Source: Haemaphysalis longicornis (Eukaryota > Arthropoda > Arachnida > Ixodida > Ixodidae). From it: a stretch of 64,000 bases of DNA. The position numbers and the translations under genes are program-made. The notes below the pieces were generated by a model. It had not been told where the DNA came from. It made no database searches and saw only the letters and a program-made list of their open reading frames with translations. Shown one piece after another: positions 12,557 through 25,243 of the stretch. Positions within the stretch are counted from its first letter, which is position 1; each line of letters starts with the position of its first letter. The DNA lies in NCBI GenBank assembly GCA_013339765.2, contig CM023450.1, positions 44,559,231 through 44,623,230 of the forward strand. The letters are read 5' to 3'.

Positions 12557-15500
12557 TACAAGCAAAAAAGAAGAGTGCCCACAGGATACAGCGTACAAAA
12601 CCTGAAATATCTCCAGCCTTTAACCCCTCCAATTCCGAACTGTCACAATGCCTTCTTGAGGCTAAAACTGTAAAAAATCTCGACCAAACCCGACGCAACC
12701 GTCGCAAGAAGCCGCTGCGGAGCTAGGGAAGCGAAGTATGCGGGGCGCCAGAGCCAGCAGTGCTGTCACTCGGAGTGAGGGCCAGTCATTAGCAGCGGCG
12801 CGAGGTTTGAGTGACGGGTGACAAGGGAGATAAGGCCCGATCGGCCCGCCGCCGCCGCCGCCGCCGAAGGTTGCGCTCCAAATGTCAAGCGAGCCGACGA
12901 GGAAGTGGGGGCACTCTGGAGTTGCGGAGCTCAAGAAAATGAGGAGCACGCCAGGAGGCGCATGCGCGCGCAGGAGGACTGATAAGCGAAACGAATGCGG
13001 CGGACAGCGCTGTGTGACATGCGCGGTTCAGACTTGTACCCATAGAGTTTCTTAGTAAGTAGGTCCAACTGTCGTAACGTTTTTGCACCCGTGACTTACG
13101 TCTATAGCTTACAACATGCCTGTTGCGTCAGTAGACTAAACATAGCCTGATTAACAATAAGGAAGTTGGAATCGCGACAGCGGCAACCCCCAGTGTCATA
13201 AAGAGGTCGTTTATCGGAAGACCACCGTCATATATCGACCATTCGATCGGCTAGGCAGGCCCACGATTTGGCTGCGACTCGCATGGTGACGTCTCTATCC
13301 TTCTCTCCCTGAAACTTCGTCACTGACATTTACCGAGTCACCTCGTATTTTCTTGCAGTCCCGATATCCAGAACACCTTTTCAAAACTTCTCGCGCTGTT
13401 GCTAGTTTCGGGGAGCGATGCTACTTTTTGAGAAGAAGTGAGTTTGCACGTTTAAAACATGATAATACTAATGCAATGACACGCCTTAAAAGAGAAGGAA
13501 AGCAAATTCATGTGTGGTAGTACGGCGAAACAGGCACACTTCCAAGTCGGTCGTTAGGCGTACGTAAAGTAATGAATGCTGTTGGTTTAATAGCGCCGGC
13601 ATAAACTGCACGTGCGTAATCACCCCGTAGTAGCAAAAATATGCGCGGTTCTTTGCCACTCTGTGCAAATGAGTTGGCAGCGACAGCACGGTATGGGCTT
13701 TCTGAATGGGACTGCTGGCCAACGTGCCATCCACCAAGGCGGTGTTTTTTGACGCTTTGGCATTCCCGTATCGCTACGCCGCATTCAGTTACGCCTTCAT
13801 GCGAGTCGCCGCATAATGGGCGACCAGCTGCGGGTGAACACTATTCACCTAATCACATTCACCAAGCTCGTGCTTGTACTGGTAGCATGTATTTGTTACC
13901 CGACATCTTCTGCGTGCTAAGAGACAGCCGATCCCACAGCAACTTTCCGCATGTTCTGGAGTCAAGTTTGGTGCCGACTGCATACGTCCGTTTACTTATT
14001 GGGGAAAACGATGGACCTTTTTCCAGGACCGGGCCTCCTAGCGGTCGCCACGGCGAATTAAAAAACACCGTAAGGCACGCCCTCAAAAAAGCCAGGCTTT
14101 CGGAGAACTCGTGCACAAAATATCCTGGTCCCGCAGTCCCTCCCGCACCCACCCGTCACCCGTACCTTTCAAATGAATGTCATGGTAGCAGGCCCACGTT
14201 CCCGTGACTGATCAGCAGTGGTCGAAGCGCTTTCTTTTCTTAATTTTTTTTTTATTTTCGTAACTCCTTCACTGGCAACCATGCGATCACAGCGTGGTCA
14301 GTCTCAAACGTCTTTGTCCCTTTCCTTAGAAAGCTTTTTTGTGTGCACGTACGAACCCACCACAGGCTGTTGAAACAGAAAAAAAAAAAAAAAAAAAAAC
14401 GTGCAGCGCTTCGACAGCATAGCCGCTCCCCAAGCAGAAAGCTGAGGGGCGTCCTTTCGTTTATTTTGCCGGAGGCGCCTGCCAAGAATGGCGGACCGGC
14501 AGCCCGCGCATGCGCAGATCGCTACTGGAAAAAGGTCCATTCTTGGTATTGAAACGTAACTCTCGAGCCTGTTATTCTGTATGTGTTGGCCCTCCACGAC
14601 TGAATCGTGCAAAAACCGCTTTAAATGCACGAAAAGCCACGGTGGGGTAGTGAACACCTAAACTCCATGCAGAGCCCACAGGCGTCGCTGACGTCAATGG
14701 TCTGTGCGGCGCTTCTTTTCCCGGTTCCATTACACACACTGGTGTGACGGAAACGGGAGCAGGAAAACCGTTGTAGCTTGTTTGGTGCGCACGCACACAC
14801 GTACATCATCCAGCCGCCCAGCTGACACGGCACGGCTGCTTCAGTAAAAAAAAAAAAAAAGAAGGAAGAATATCAGCTTCCCGAAATGACGCATCCGGTG
14901 CGGCACGGTCAAGCCAACAGTAGACACGTCTCCAAACAATAGATACCTCTCCTGAGGATGATTCTGGGTGCGGTATTTGAAGATTGTTGGTAGCAGACAA
15001 ATCTGGTGCCTTAAAACAGCACAAAGCTGCCCATCTAACCGTTTCCCCATCCGTCTCTTAAAATAAATGCTAACAACTTATAGGGCGCGTGTTCGCACCC
15101 CTTGGCCACTATTTTGCGCCTTCACTTACAACCTTCTCCGGCGAGTTACAGGGCGTGTTGCATAGGCGAGTTCGTTAAAACGAGTTTATTATGCAGGCTA
15201 TTATACGGCCGTACACACGAACGGCCTCGCGAACGCATCTGCACCTGCACTGCAGATCATGGACCGATAATGACGACCCGTCTAGTTGCAAAGCGCTGGG
15301 AGCAGCAGCAGCGGCGGCGCTCGAGTACGTAAGCCCGATCACTGGCAGTGCGCTCCGGGACTTCAAGGAGCGTCGTGTGTGCACATGGAAAGCGACCGTG
15401 AAGGCTCGGCCCCGGGAGGCGGCGGCAGGGATCTCCGCAGGCGCGCAAACACACAGTCGACGTACCGCAGTGGCAATCGAGCCGATGCAGCGAATCAAGC

Positions 15501-17425
15501 GCCTCTGCAACCGGTTTAACTTCGCGCCTTGTTCACCCCGCCGACGACGCCACCGAGGAAATAGAAGGGGGGAGACCATTTCCCGCAGCACGGAGCCAGC
15601 AGAAGCTGAAGAAGAAGCCCCGAAGGAGGAGGCCCGGTAGTTGAAACGGCTCGCCACCCGGCTTCTCTGCTGCGCGCCGTGAAAGAAACGGCCACGCTTC
15701 TCTACCGCCGCATCGGGGCTTTGCGGCATTCGACGGGAAAATAAAACGCGAGGAAAGAGACGACGACGACGACGCCACTGACTTCCACGGAGAGAAGGCA
15801 CGTGAGCAAGGAGATCGGGATGCGTGCACGGCCGCCGCAGAGCCGCGTTTCTTCTCACAGCGGCCCCGAGCAGGTTCGGGAGGTAAAAGCGGTTAATAGA
15901 AATAAAAGCAAGGCAAGAAGTTGCCGTGGCGGCAGCGACTTGGGGCGAGAATTCGGCACTGCGCACGGCCCCGTGCGGCGGCCACGCTGCCTTCACGCGC
16001 TAAGACCCCGCGCACGACTCGACTACCGCACTGAGCCGTGGAGCCTCGGCCGACCGAGCTTGGGCACTCGGAGAAGGCGCTGGGCACGAGAAGAGGCGGA
16101 GGAAGAGGAGGAGGCGGACTAGCCCGCTCGCCGGATCTCCGCGTAATGATTCTCGTTATGGCCGTAATCGTAATGCGCGAATCGGCGGCGTGAACGAATA
16201 ATGTCTGGCTAGAGGCGTCAAGTGCCTCGGAGGCAATCGGAAGAAAAATGACGGCCTATAGGCAGGCTCCCTTATCTTGCAAGGAGGGCTGCGTTCCCGG
16301 CTCCCGTGTGCTGTAAACACGAAAAGTTGGGGCTGAGAGCATCCGGCAGCGATGGCCGCCGCGTCACTCCGTTGGTGTATACGCATCACGCCGAGCAGAT
16401 CTCGGGACATGAGAGCCAAGCGTGAAACAAATTACGATCCCGCTGAGGCGTCAATGATTACACTCGCGTGAGGCGCATAAATAATCATCCATCTAGTTTA
16501 GGTCGATAAACGCGAGAAATCGAGGCAAGACACAGGTCAAGTACCTCCGACCGCACTAGCCGCCGAGTCGGCTGATACGATTCAACAGTAATGATTTTAT
16601 TTTTTGTTGTTGTTGAAGTCCTGTACCGATGTGCTTCCAGACAAATTCATTTTCCACAAGAACTGAAAAGCACAACATACACATGGGAGTTCTGGCCAGA
16701 AGCCTACTGGAGAGTAACTTGAAAGGAGGAGCCGCAGATCAAATATATGACGCTAAAAAATGTTCAGCCAGTGGCGTCAACGTATGCGTCACTCCATGCC
16801 AAACAGCAAGCTACAGAGTGTGCGAGACTCAAGTTGCCCAGTTACACTTGTCCAGGAACAGCCATGAATGTTCTACCCAAGGAGGAAAAATTTCTGCAGG
16901 CTATCTTGCTGAGCTTATCAGACAAAGCACGCGATATATTGTTCAAGGTAGTGCGGTATATCGGTTTATGCGGTATATCGTTCCAAGCAGTGACGTGACA
17001 TGACTAAGACTTTATTGAATCGCCTGCAGTGGGCACCCCGTTGCCGGGATACCTATAGACGCGGGCTAACGTCGGTCCTGTGAGAACCTGCAGCGCCGCA
17101 TTCATTGCACTAGGCAAGACAGGCAAGACAGGCAGTGTTGAGCTGAATGTGTTTTTGATTTGCAGGGGGACTTTTGCAGGGGCTACAGAGGCGAGAGCAA
17201 GAGCCAAGCTCACGACAAAGCTGAATGCCCAATTTTTCTCAGAATGACACCACAAATGCTATCGCATTTCAACCATAATCTTCTCAGCGGTTGCAGCCCA
17301 ACCCACAGTAAATTCCGAGGACACCTAAACCTGCTTATGTGGAAGAACGCCAAAGCATACGTGTGCTTCGCGGCGTTTGCGAGATTGGATTGCGATTTGA
17401 CCGCACACATTCGGTTGCCTGCAGA
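12557..17425. other. No gene supported; GC-rich interval
   Basis: A (GCC)n run is at 12846-12867, a T9 run at 14242-14250 and an A21 run at 14379-14399. A sequence resembling one end of the CATAGAG element family lies alone at 13042. From about 15170 to 16130 the DNA is CpG-rich with long overlapping frames, including a 273-codon minus-strand frame rich in Arg, Ser and Ala. This could overlie a CpG-rich promoter, but no splice or initiation structure supports a gene. Near 17016 a minus-strand AATAAAGT could be another LINE tail. Confidence 0.4.
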
Positions 17426-17453
17426 CGCCGCCGCCGCCGCCGCCGCCGCCGCG
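17426..17453. repeat. (GCC)n trinucleotide repeat
   Basis: Nine consecutive GCC units. In one plus-strand frame this gives a run of alanines inside a 162-codon open stretch (17160-17648) that I could not assign to any family. Confidence 0.85.
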
Positions 17454-18931
17454 GTAGTCGGTGTCGAAGGAGCCGCAGACGCAGAACGACACAGAGATGA
17501 ACAGAAGCGGCCAGAGTGCGAAGCCTTGGCACTGCGCGCACTGGAATCACGTGTCCTCTTAGTCCTAACGTTAGGCCTAACGTCAGGCCGGCACATACCC
17601 GCTTCGCTCCTTCCCTCTGCGCCGCAAGCATTTCGGCTGGCCCGTTAGCCGCGATGACGCCATCGGGCGTGTTCGTTTTCTTAATGTTTTACCTTTATTT
17701 GTGCGCAACGGATTAAAGCCACATCACGCATCGCAGTCATCATGAAACTGCCGGACGCCGACGCCTTTTGTTTTAAGCTTCATGCTTTCGCATTAAAAAT
17801 GTAACCAATCATCCGCTGTTTCCTGCTACCGGAGGAAATCCGGCGGTCTTCCGCGAAGCTGCAGCCGAAGCCGTAAATCGCCCCGTGCGTAATTACAGCC
17901 CCGGATTCACGGTGCGAAAGAAAATCCCATGAAGGATTCCGATACGACGTCGGCGCATTGAAAGTTATCTTCTCGCAAAGCAACTAATAATAACCACCTT
18001 GAGGCCAGTACAAAAAAAAATATTAAATAAAAATGAACGCGGCGGGACGGTTGCAGAGAACCGAGCGGCGAAGTCCAAAAAGAACTTTGGAGAGGGCGAT
18101 GGATGCCCGAGAGAAACGGAAAGTATGCCGCGTCAAAAGCAACGGCGGACACCCACGGCGTGTCTGTTGCGGCAGCGGGCCGACTTGAAGAGCGAGGCAG
18201 GCACAAAACAAAAACGGAGTCAAGGAAAAAAAGAGCAGTTTGGCAGCTCTTATCTGTAAAACGTAATTAGGGATTCCGCGGCGTTAAAACAGGGGGCCTT
18301 CCGTCTAAACGATTTCGCTCGACCGTGCAATGCGCGGTACGCCTAATTCGTTCGCCTTCGACTGCAGAAGCAAAAAGAGAGAGAAGGACATCGAAGGTGC
18401 GAGGATCGGGACACAGCAATTTTCCAGCGCGGAGAGCGCCAGCGGAAACTTGTCAGCTGGAGTTGGGCGACTGAAGGACGTGTAGAGGAAAGGGTTACAA
18501 GCTGTGGGCGAAATAAACGCAGGCAATACTTTATCCGGGCACTACCAGCGGACGAGTGTGACCTTGCTGACCAGCGACGTCCTGGAGAACCAGCGCGGCT
18601 CGGTGACCCGGAGCGTTCGAGTTGCAGCTGGCCATGGCATCCCGCTTGGGGACGCCACCTACCCTGGATGATCGACAACTTTCCTCTTAATCTGGGATCA
18701 ATAAACGTTTATTCCTCACCGTCCTTCCCGCAATCCGAGATATCGATTTCCATTTAAAAATTATTGGGCCTTTCGGCTCAGAAGGGTTATATAAAAATGT
18801 CATCCTGAAGGCAGGGTACGGAAATCCTGTGAAAACGAATGCACGCACGTGTGGATTGGTGGAAACAACGCCAGCCCGCCGAAACAATAGCGTTCTGGTG
18901 AACCCTCCTGACGCCTGCTCAAGCATCTCAT
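17454..18931. other. No gene seen; possible 3'-end-like sequence
   Basis: GC-rich, then mixed. Around 18550-18710 a plus-strand stretch ends with AATAAACGTTTATTCC, resembling a polyadenylation region of a retroelement or gene, but no upstream coding sequence was recognised. Confidence 0.35.
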
Positions 18932-19262
18932 AGATCAGATCAGATAAAACTTTATTGTTGCCACAGGTGGGACCTTTTTCAGGACGACTTCAGTGTCCTT
19001 CCGGCGACGGCAGGATTCATATAGATCTTTTCGGGGTCTTCGGCCACCTGGGCTAGGTCCGGGTCAGAGGGTCTGCGCTGAGCACCACGGCCTCCCACTG
19101 CTCCTCGTTCGTAATTTGCAATGAAATGGGGTGAACTTTAAGAGTTTGTAGGGGGATTTCTTCACAGGACTAAATCACATGTGGTAGGTCAGCGTATTGA
19201 TGGCAAAGAGGGTTGGTTAGAGAGTGCAGCTCGTGGTAGTAGACTGATAGGAGTACCTCATG
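18932..19262 (-). pseudogene. Decayed LINE 3' end
   Basis: Read on the minus strand, this is the C-terminal and 3' untranslated part of a non-LTR retrotransposon of the RNase H-bearing (I-like) group. The broken translation includes LCHQYADLPHVI, a stop, then SCEEIP. These align with the zinc-binding segment of the better copy at 62 kb. Further on it reads EQWEAVVLSADP, matching EQWETVLLSSTP of that copy. After a short 3' region comes AATAAAGTTTTATC. The first cysteine of the CxxC pair is lost, a tryptophan is replaced by a stop, and the rest of the element is missing, so it is a 5'-truncated fossil. Confidence 0.65.
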
Positions 19263-19621
19263 GAAAAAATTAAAGCCGTTCAACTCAATGTGAAAGCTGT
19301 CGCAAGTAAAGAGCAGTGATTCGCCATAATGGGCTGTAGCGCCGTCATCCGCTCACTGCTACGACCCAATGCAATTCAAATTTACCGCCTTCGCAGTGCT
19401 CGCGCGCCCCCTCCTGAAACTGCGCCAGCGGGAGTTCTGTTGTTTTCTGTGCTTGCTCTTCCTCCCGCGCGTGCCGGCATTGCACTGCCACTTTTTTCGC
19501 TTACTATCATAAAAACCAACTCAACGAGCGTTCCTAACTAAGTGAACGCGGGCGCTGCCGGTTAATTACGTATATTTTGCCTCAAATGTACCTACAGTTT
19601 TCTTTGCGCTAAACAACGAGG
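19261..19621 (+). repeat. Dispersed repeat family X, plus-strand copy
   Basis: About 360 bp. Its reverse complement relative is at 48988-49441. Shared landmarks, in order: GGTTCAACTC-like start, GTGAAAGC(T/G)GTCG, CAGTGATTC, GCAATTCAAATTTACCGCCT (slightly altered in the partner), and GCGCTAAACAACG at the end. A short translated phrase NAIQIYRLRSA is conserved as NAIKIYRLRSA in the partner, but homology extends outside frames, so it is classed as repeat DNA. Family unknown. Confidence 0.6.
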
Positions 19622-20467
19622 AGATGTATGACAAGCGCCAGCGTACACGAGTTTGGAACGCTTATGACTATATAAACCGCTTGGCTTTTGAAGCCTCTAG
19701 GTTATGCTGCGATGACGAACACCGTGTGGCTCTACTTGGATCTAGCGAGCAAGCTACGATGACAAGGCGAGCGCCTAAAGTGCTCTGCACTTAAAATAAG
19801 AAAGAAACCCATGCGCAAAGATTTCAGTGCACGTTCGAAACCCTCGGGTCTAAACCAATCCCCGTCCACCATTATGGGCGTTTAACAGACGAAATGTAGC
19901 TGCGTCGCGTGAAACCTAAATTTGAACTCTTGCGGTTCAGAGCAGCTTGAGACTCGGCGAGTTGGTTCATATTCAAAGGCAGCACGCAGGACTTTGGGTG
20001 GAACAAACAGGACACAGTGCTGACTGAACATCAACCGGCACCCCTGTCGTCAGCGCTTGCATATAGTATATCTTCAGCAACGTTGTCCAACTTATTTTCC
20101 TTCATCAAATCACTTTGCGGGATGTTTCTTCCTTTCATCGTCTTTCGTAAGGCGTTCACTCCGACTTTACTAATGAATAACGCGACGTGTGTTTCACAAA
20201 ACAAGAAGCAAGATTTCCGCACACCTAGTGCGAAGAATTATAAATTGTCGCGCTACAAAACTGTTTGAGGTCCATAGAATTGTAATGTGATTTCACTGAC
20301 ATTTTTTTGCGGAGGGGGTTACGGGTTATGAAAGGGAGGAGTTTTGCCGAGATGAACACTAAGTTTCGCTTACGCACTCGGGATGAGTTTCGGGATGGGT
20401 TTAAACGCACCGCCCCACCCCCGGCTACGTTCCTGTCGCTGGGTGCTGGAGGATATAGGCGCAAGTA
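19622..20467. other. No gene seen
   Basis: Mixed-composition DNA with no supported coding frame, repeat or RNA gene. Confidence 0.4.
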
Positions 20468-20640
20468 CAGTGAACCCTCGGAATAACGAAGTCGCTTCAT
20501 TCGAAGTGTTGCACGGTCCCCGAGGTAGGTAGTGCAGTCTGAGCAATTCACCGCCGTTTATAACGAAGTATCGCTTATAACCAAGGGAGTTTTTGGTCCC
20601 GTAGACTTGTTATAAGTTTACGTTATGTGGATTCGATTCC
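20468..20640. mobile_element. Pogo/Tigger-like terminus, degraded
   Basis: TA at 20466-20467 is followed by CAGTGAACCCTCGGAATAAC and repeated TATAACGAAGT / CTTATAACC phrases like those of the other pogo-like elements in the window. No convincing right end is present. A GATTCGATTCCCC phrase at 20631-20643 resembles a tRNA B box but has no A box. Confidence 0.4.
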
Positions 20641-22114
20641 CCGCCACGCCATAACGTGCTGAGGGTCCGGCGCTGTTTTGGCGCCCGATGAACGACCAAG
20701 AGCGTGATGAAATAACCTGGACTCATCGTAAACAGCGCTACGATGAACCAAAGCCAACTTTCCCAACAGTCGATTCTGCTGAGCCTGAAGTCAACAAAAC
20801 AATGTCGTCCCTCCTAGTCGGGCGGCTTATAGCGAAGAGGCTTATAAAATAACGTTGCGTGCTTCAGCCCCGGTCTCTTCCTCCGCCGTTTCCCCGTATT
20901 ATTTTTCGCTCAAGATTTTTCCCCCGCTTGCAGCAGCAGCAACGAAAGAGAAAGGAAGACGGGCATAAAACACCTCTTGACCTGTGAAGCGCGCTTTCTC
21001 GGCCGCGGTGGTCGCGGTGCCGCCTCGTTTCTCCGCCGTTTCTCCCCGCTTTGTCCGCGGCCGCAGCGGCGACCACGGGAGGAGGCCTAGGGGAAGGGCG
21101 TGCAACGGACGTGCCAAGAGCAGCGGCGGCCTCGCGCCTTGGCTAATCTCTTTTTCCTGAGAAGCGCTCGGTGGCCGACGGGTTCTTCTACGTGCGCGAG
21201 GAGGAGGAGCAGCAGCAGAAGCAAACCGGACGACTTTTTCGCAGAAGCCTCTTTAAAGTGCCATAAAATACGACTAAAAGCCGCTTTCGAAACACCTATG
21301 AATCTATTATCCCCCCCACTATCTTTCCTCTTTTTTTTTCTTCTTCGTACCCTCGTCCAGATTCGACTTCATAAGCGGCCCGGTATACCGCGCACTCGTT
21401 CGACGACGACGTTGTACACCGCGGTCACTGATCCTTCCTGTTTGGTTTGGAGACCGCTCTAGGCTGTCGGCGAGACGAAAATAAACAGCGTGAATGTGTT
21501 AGTGGAATCTCGCACGCGACATGATGCACGCGACACCTAGCGCGTATAGAAGTGAGAGTGGGGCGTCTTTTCCGAAAGCTGTTTAGGAAAATCAGGCACC
21601 AAGCAAGGCAGGCATCATTTGCTTTGGTCGCAGCAAATAAGTCAAGTGCTGCGTATCTTACCATTTGCTCATAGCCGGGAACTAAATTAAAAAAAAAGCG
21701 TTGTGTAGGAAAATAACGCCGCGCAGCTCGTGCGTGTAATTTTTCGGTGGCGAGGCTTAAAACCGATAGGGGAAAAATGAAGTCAGGCGCGAAGTGCCAA
21801 GACACTACGATTCGTTAACTCGAGCCGTCCAGCGGGACTTCATCCTTCATCGGCTACATTTAGCGAGCAAGATTTACAATCGGCGAAGCCGGAGTCAGGT
21901 GTAAGCTCGGGTAATATGCGAGGTCGTGATTAACGAAGGCATCAAATTATCAGGAGCGTCATTTTTACGAGTGGCGGATTTGAGTCATGCATGACTGCCA
22001 GTAATGCAGCGGCAGTTGATTGCAAAACCGTGAGCCAGCGTGTTACGCTTCGAGGGTTGCTCTATAGATGCGGACTTGTTACATCACCGACCGATGATGA
22101 ATTACGGCACTGCT
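20641..22114. other. No gene seen
   Basis: A GC-rich portion spans about 20870-21240, with overlapping low-complexity frames. No recognisable gene or repeat otherwise. Confidence 0.4.
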
Positions 22115-22462
22115 GGGCCAGTATTTTCGTGTTTTGTCCGTTTTATGTCCGTTTCAAGTGTCCGTTTTGAGCAAGCCCTGATTGGCTAAAGGCGAACACC
22201 CGAATGTGACGCCATGCAAGCATGGCGGAGCTATGAGCCGCGGCTTCTCGGAGCAGACGATTTGGGGCAGACGATTTTTAGTCGCCTTGTTGTTGGTTCG
22301 CTGGCGGAACAATACACACATGAAAGGAAGTTTAAAAGAATGTGTTTACAGAACAGTTGCGGAGAAATCAACCCAAAGCCCGCCTACAACAGGAAGTACG
22401 TCACAATAAAACGTACGCAAAACGGACGTTTTCAAAACGGACAAACACGACAATACCGCCCC
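22115..22462. mobile_element. Inverted-repeat DNA element, copy 2
   Basis: About 348 bp, collinear with the copy at 2788-3138. The right terminus, reverse complemented, reads GGGGCGGTATTGTCGTGTTT. The left terminus reads GGGCCAGTATTTTCGTGTTT. Behind the ends, GTCCGTTTT motifs are repeated. The middle shares TGATTGGCTAAAGGCGAACA and GTCGCCTTGTTGTTGGTTCG with copy 1. No coding capacity. Confidence 0.7.
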
Positions 22463-23595
22463 TGATTCGTGGGCTTCACTCGTCAGACTGCAAAGGAGTG
22501 CACGCACAAAGCTTCCTTCGGCTCGCAAAGCAAGGTCGACTGTTGTGCGGCAGTGGTTCTTCGGCAAACAAATGGGACGTGCCCCAGGACACCGCGAAAA
22601 GTGTCCCCGACCAGAACAGCCTTCCTCGCATCGCGCGCCCCCAAGAGATCGCGAGGGGCGCAGGCATCGTTAGGTGAGTGGGGAGATGCTGATCATCGAC
22701 AGCTCCGCATTCGTTCGCCACGTTGCACAGCTCGCGCCGAAGTGCGCACATTATTTTAATAAGCGTCCGCAGCGGCGCGCGAGGAGGCATCGCCGACAGA
22801 TCGGCCGCGCGGCCATTTTTCTCTGCGCGCGTGCGGAGCCATTAGGAAGGAGAAGGCAGTTCACGCAGGAGATGCAGGGACCGCCGCCGCTTCGAGCACG
22901 CGGCATTCCAGGCGGCAGGGCTTACTGCTCTCTCCCTGCGCCCTCCTCCACCGCGGCCGCCGTCGAGAGCCTGCTCGGTGTCGTGCTTGGCTAGGCAGCA
23001 GAGCTGAAGGCGAGCTTGATCGCGGCCTCCCCTCCCCCGGCTCGCTACCCTGGGCTGCCAGAGAGAGGTTCGTGAGCGAGGCGTGAAGTGAAAAACGGAC
23101 CGGCTCCTAGAAAACGCGCCGCTGAGTAGCTGCTGCTGCTGCTGTTCCCGCCGGCGCCGTGAGCTGGCCGCCGAAGCGCGAGGCCCAAGACGCCGGCCAA
23201 GCAGGGAACGTCGCCCCCAACGAGGAGCCGGCAAGCCAGAGCGGAGGGGGCGAAACGGGGGGAGGGGACAGCAGGCTGCTGGTTCGGAGTGCGCCGTACC
23301 TATTAATTATCACACCCTCCGCGGGTTAATTGCACCGCGTTCTTCTTCCGCCCCCCCCCCCCCCTTCTCTCTTCGCCCCCCTCCCGAACACTGTCCTCCC
23401 CCTCGCCGGAATCCTCGCCCCGAAGACCTCGCCAGTGTCCTGGAGGACCGGAACGAATCCCGCCGGGTGCTCCCGGTGTGCTCCAGTGCACACCAATTGA
23501 AATCGGCGCTGTATTAACCTGAATGTAAACCCGAGAGGCAAGCCCACACCGTGACAACCCAGCGGAGCACAAATAAAAAAGACCACGAGCCATTA
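22463..23595. other. CpG-rich stretch, no gene supported
   Basis: From about 22650 to 23330 the DNA is strongly GC- and CpG-rich, with a (CTG)n-like run at 23131-23142 and a C tract at 23351-23364. It may be promoter-like, but no transcription start, splice site or coding exon can be argued from the sequence. Confidence 0.4.
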
Positions 23596-24262
23596 CACCT
23601 TGTGAAGGTGGATAACCAAAGAAGCTTTTGGGTGACAAGAGCAAATATTAAATATTTATCCTGAGCGTTCGACGGCGATCATCCCTGAGAAAGAAGCATA
23701 CTGTTACGAGGCAGAAGTGAGAGGTATAAGGATCGATACCCCGCACCACCACCAAGATGTTACGAGGCAGAAGCACGCAATACAATGTATTCCCAATATT
23801 TACAATGCTGAACAATTCCAGAGAGAGAGAGGAGAGAGACCGGTAGCTGGAAGCGCTTGTCGTCCTCTTCTAAAATTTAACCCTAACAGCACATAGCCGT
23901 AGCTGTCCTCATCTTCTTCACTTAACTGTTCGGTGACAATACATACACGCCCACATTGATCTTGAAAACGGTGCCTATTGATAACTACTCTATTCAAAAT
24001 GCATATTTAGGTTGCGAGACGCACAAGCTCAAGGTCTATATAATGGTTTCATCCTGAGAATTATGTCCATTATTAACTAATATACTCAAGGTGAGCATTC
24101 AAGTGATGATATGTGTAAGCTTGAAGTTAAAGTCATGTTTTGAGCGGCGTGCGAATTGGGTGGTGACCGCGTGCTAATGCCCACACACTGGGACGTTCGT
24201 TTTCCAACCCATCGCGCTTCAAAGACACGTGGGGCCTCGGGAGCTTTTGTTCTCGGAGATGA
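23596..24262 (+). repeat. Composite dispersed repeat, copy 1
   Basis: Three phrases occur in the same order here and at 43.64-44.76 kb: CTTGTGAAGGTGGATAACCA (CTCTGTGAATGTGGATGACCA-like in the partner); TTGAAAACGGTGCCTATTG with ATGCATAT downstream; and a third block with GGTGGTGACCGCG, GGGACGTTCGTTTTCCAAC, GACACG and CCTCGGGAG. In this copy LTR-like material interrupts the first and second blocks at about 23702. Family unknown; spacing between blocks differs in the two copies. Confidence 0.5.
23702..23773 (-). mobile_element. LTR end with primer-binding-site-like sequence
   Basis: The 16-mer TGTTACGAGGCAGAAG occurs twice, 56 bases apart. On the minus strand its copy ends CTCGTAACA and is followed after three bases by TGGTGGTGGTGCGGGG. 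A TGG-initial stretch complementary to a tRNA 3' end just inside a CA-terminated repeat is the usual LTR-retrotransposon primer site. Only about 40 bases separate the two repeat copies, so if this is an LTR element it is a severely deleted or miniature one. Confidence 0.3.
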
Positions 24263-25243
24263 ATACATGGAACCCTAGCCATATAATATTCGCTTAATAC
24301 GCCCTGAAAATTGAGGAATGTTCGGTATGCAAGTCGGTACGGGCGTATACGGTACGGACAAACGATAACCAGAGTTTACTCTTGTTGTCATTTGTCTTAT
24401 TTGTTATGAAAATAAATTATGGGAAGTGCCGCAAGGCAAGAGGAAGGTAGGCTTCTCGCGAGTAGAAAAGTCTGAATGGTTAAGAGGAAACGGCACGCGT
24501 AATCTCACGTAAGAACGGGCTTCCAGAAAATGAGCTGGCCTTCCAGAACGCCAACACGCATAATTAGGCGGGAACGCATAGAATTCGCCCTTGGCTACCG
24601 TAACGGCCGGAGCCAACAAATAACAGCGGGGTTTACGTTGCGGCAAGTATTTTTCGTAGCTGCATTCCTTTCGAGCGGATTACCACACGGTAAGGCAGTC
24701 CTATATGCCAAGATATTCAGAATTCTTGGCACTCTAAACGCCCACAGCTTTTAAATTCTTGTTCACGCCGCTGTGTCATAGCTAAAAGGGGAAAAGAGGG
24801 AGCTAGTGACTATACTATTGCCGGTGAAATTTCAGCGCGAAAGCTTCTAGTCCATATTATACCAGTTGTTCAACCTGTTCTGTATACATATTCCTTACAT
24901 TGATTACTTGTACGTTTGATTAACCGGCTAGTTATGGGTATGCCTACACGAGAAATTAGCCTTGCGTGGTACGCAGTAATACGCAGCATGAGCTTTTTTC
25001 CCCTTTTTAAACCGCTGAAGAAGCTTCCATAGCTCAAGTGGACGACGTCCTCAGAAAATAAAATTCAGCGCCAGGAAGTGTGAGCCTTGAACAGCATAAA
25101 GAGGCGCTGTTGCACTGAGTGCGTTACTCACAGTTGTGGAGATAATGCGCATTCAGGATGTTAGGCTGTACAGCTGAAGCTATGATCGCCGACTGCCTTA
25201 CCGTCTTGACCGATGTGTTGCTGGGCTTTCATCGCTGTGCATT
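24263..25243. other. No gene seen
   Basis: Mixed-composition DNA with no supported coding frame, repeat or RNA gene. Confidence 0.4.

Noticed and set aside
13042..13070. Third CATAGAG-family element (CATAGAGTTTCTTAGTAAG)
   Set aside because: No inverted partner end was found nearby, so it could be a chance or truncated end.
15175..15996. 273-codon minus-strand open frame
   Set aside because: CpG-rich region with low stop frequency in several frames; Arg/Ser/Ala-rich translation with no domain.
17003..17060. Additional minus-strand LINE tail (AATAAAGTCTTAG)
   Set aside because: Only the signal is present; the upstream frame shows no LINE residues.
20628..20645. tRNA gene suggested by a GATTCGATTCC B-box match
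   Set aside because: No A box or paired stems upstream.
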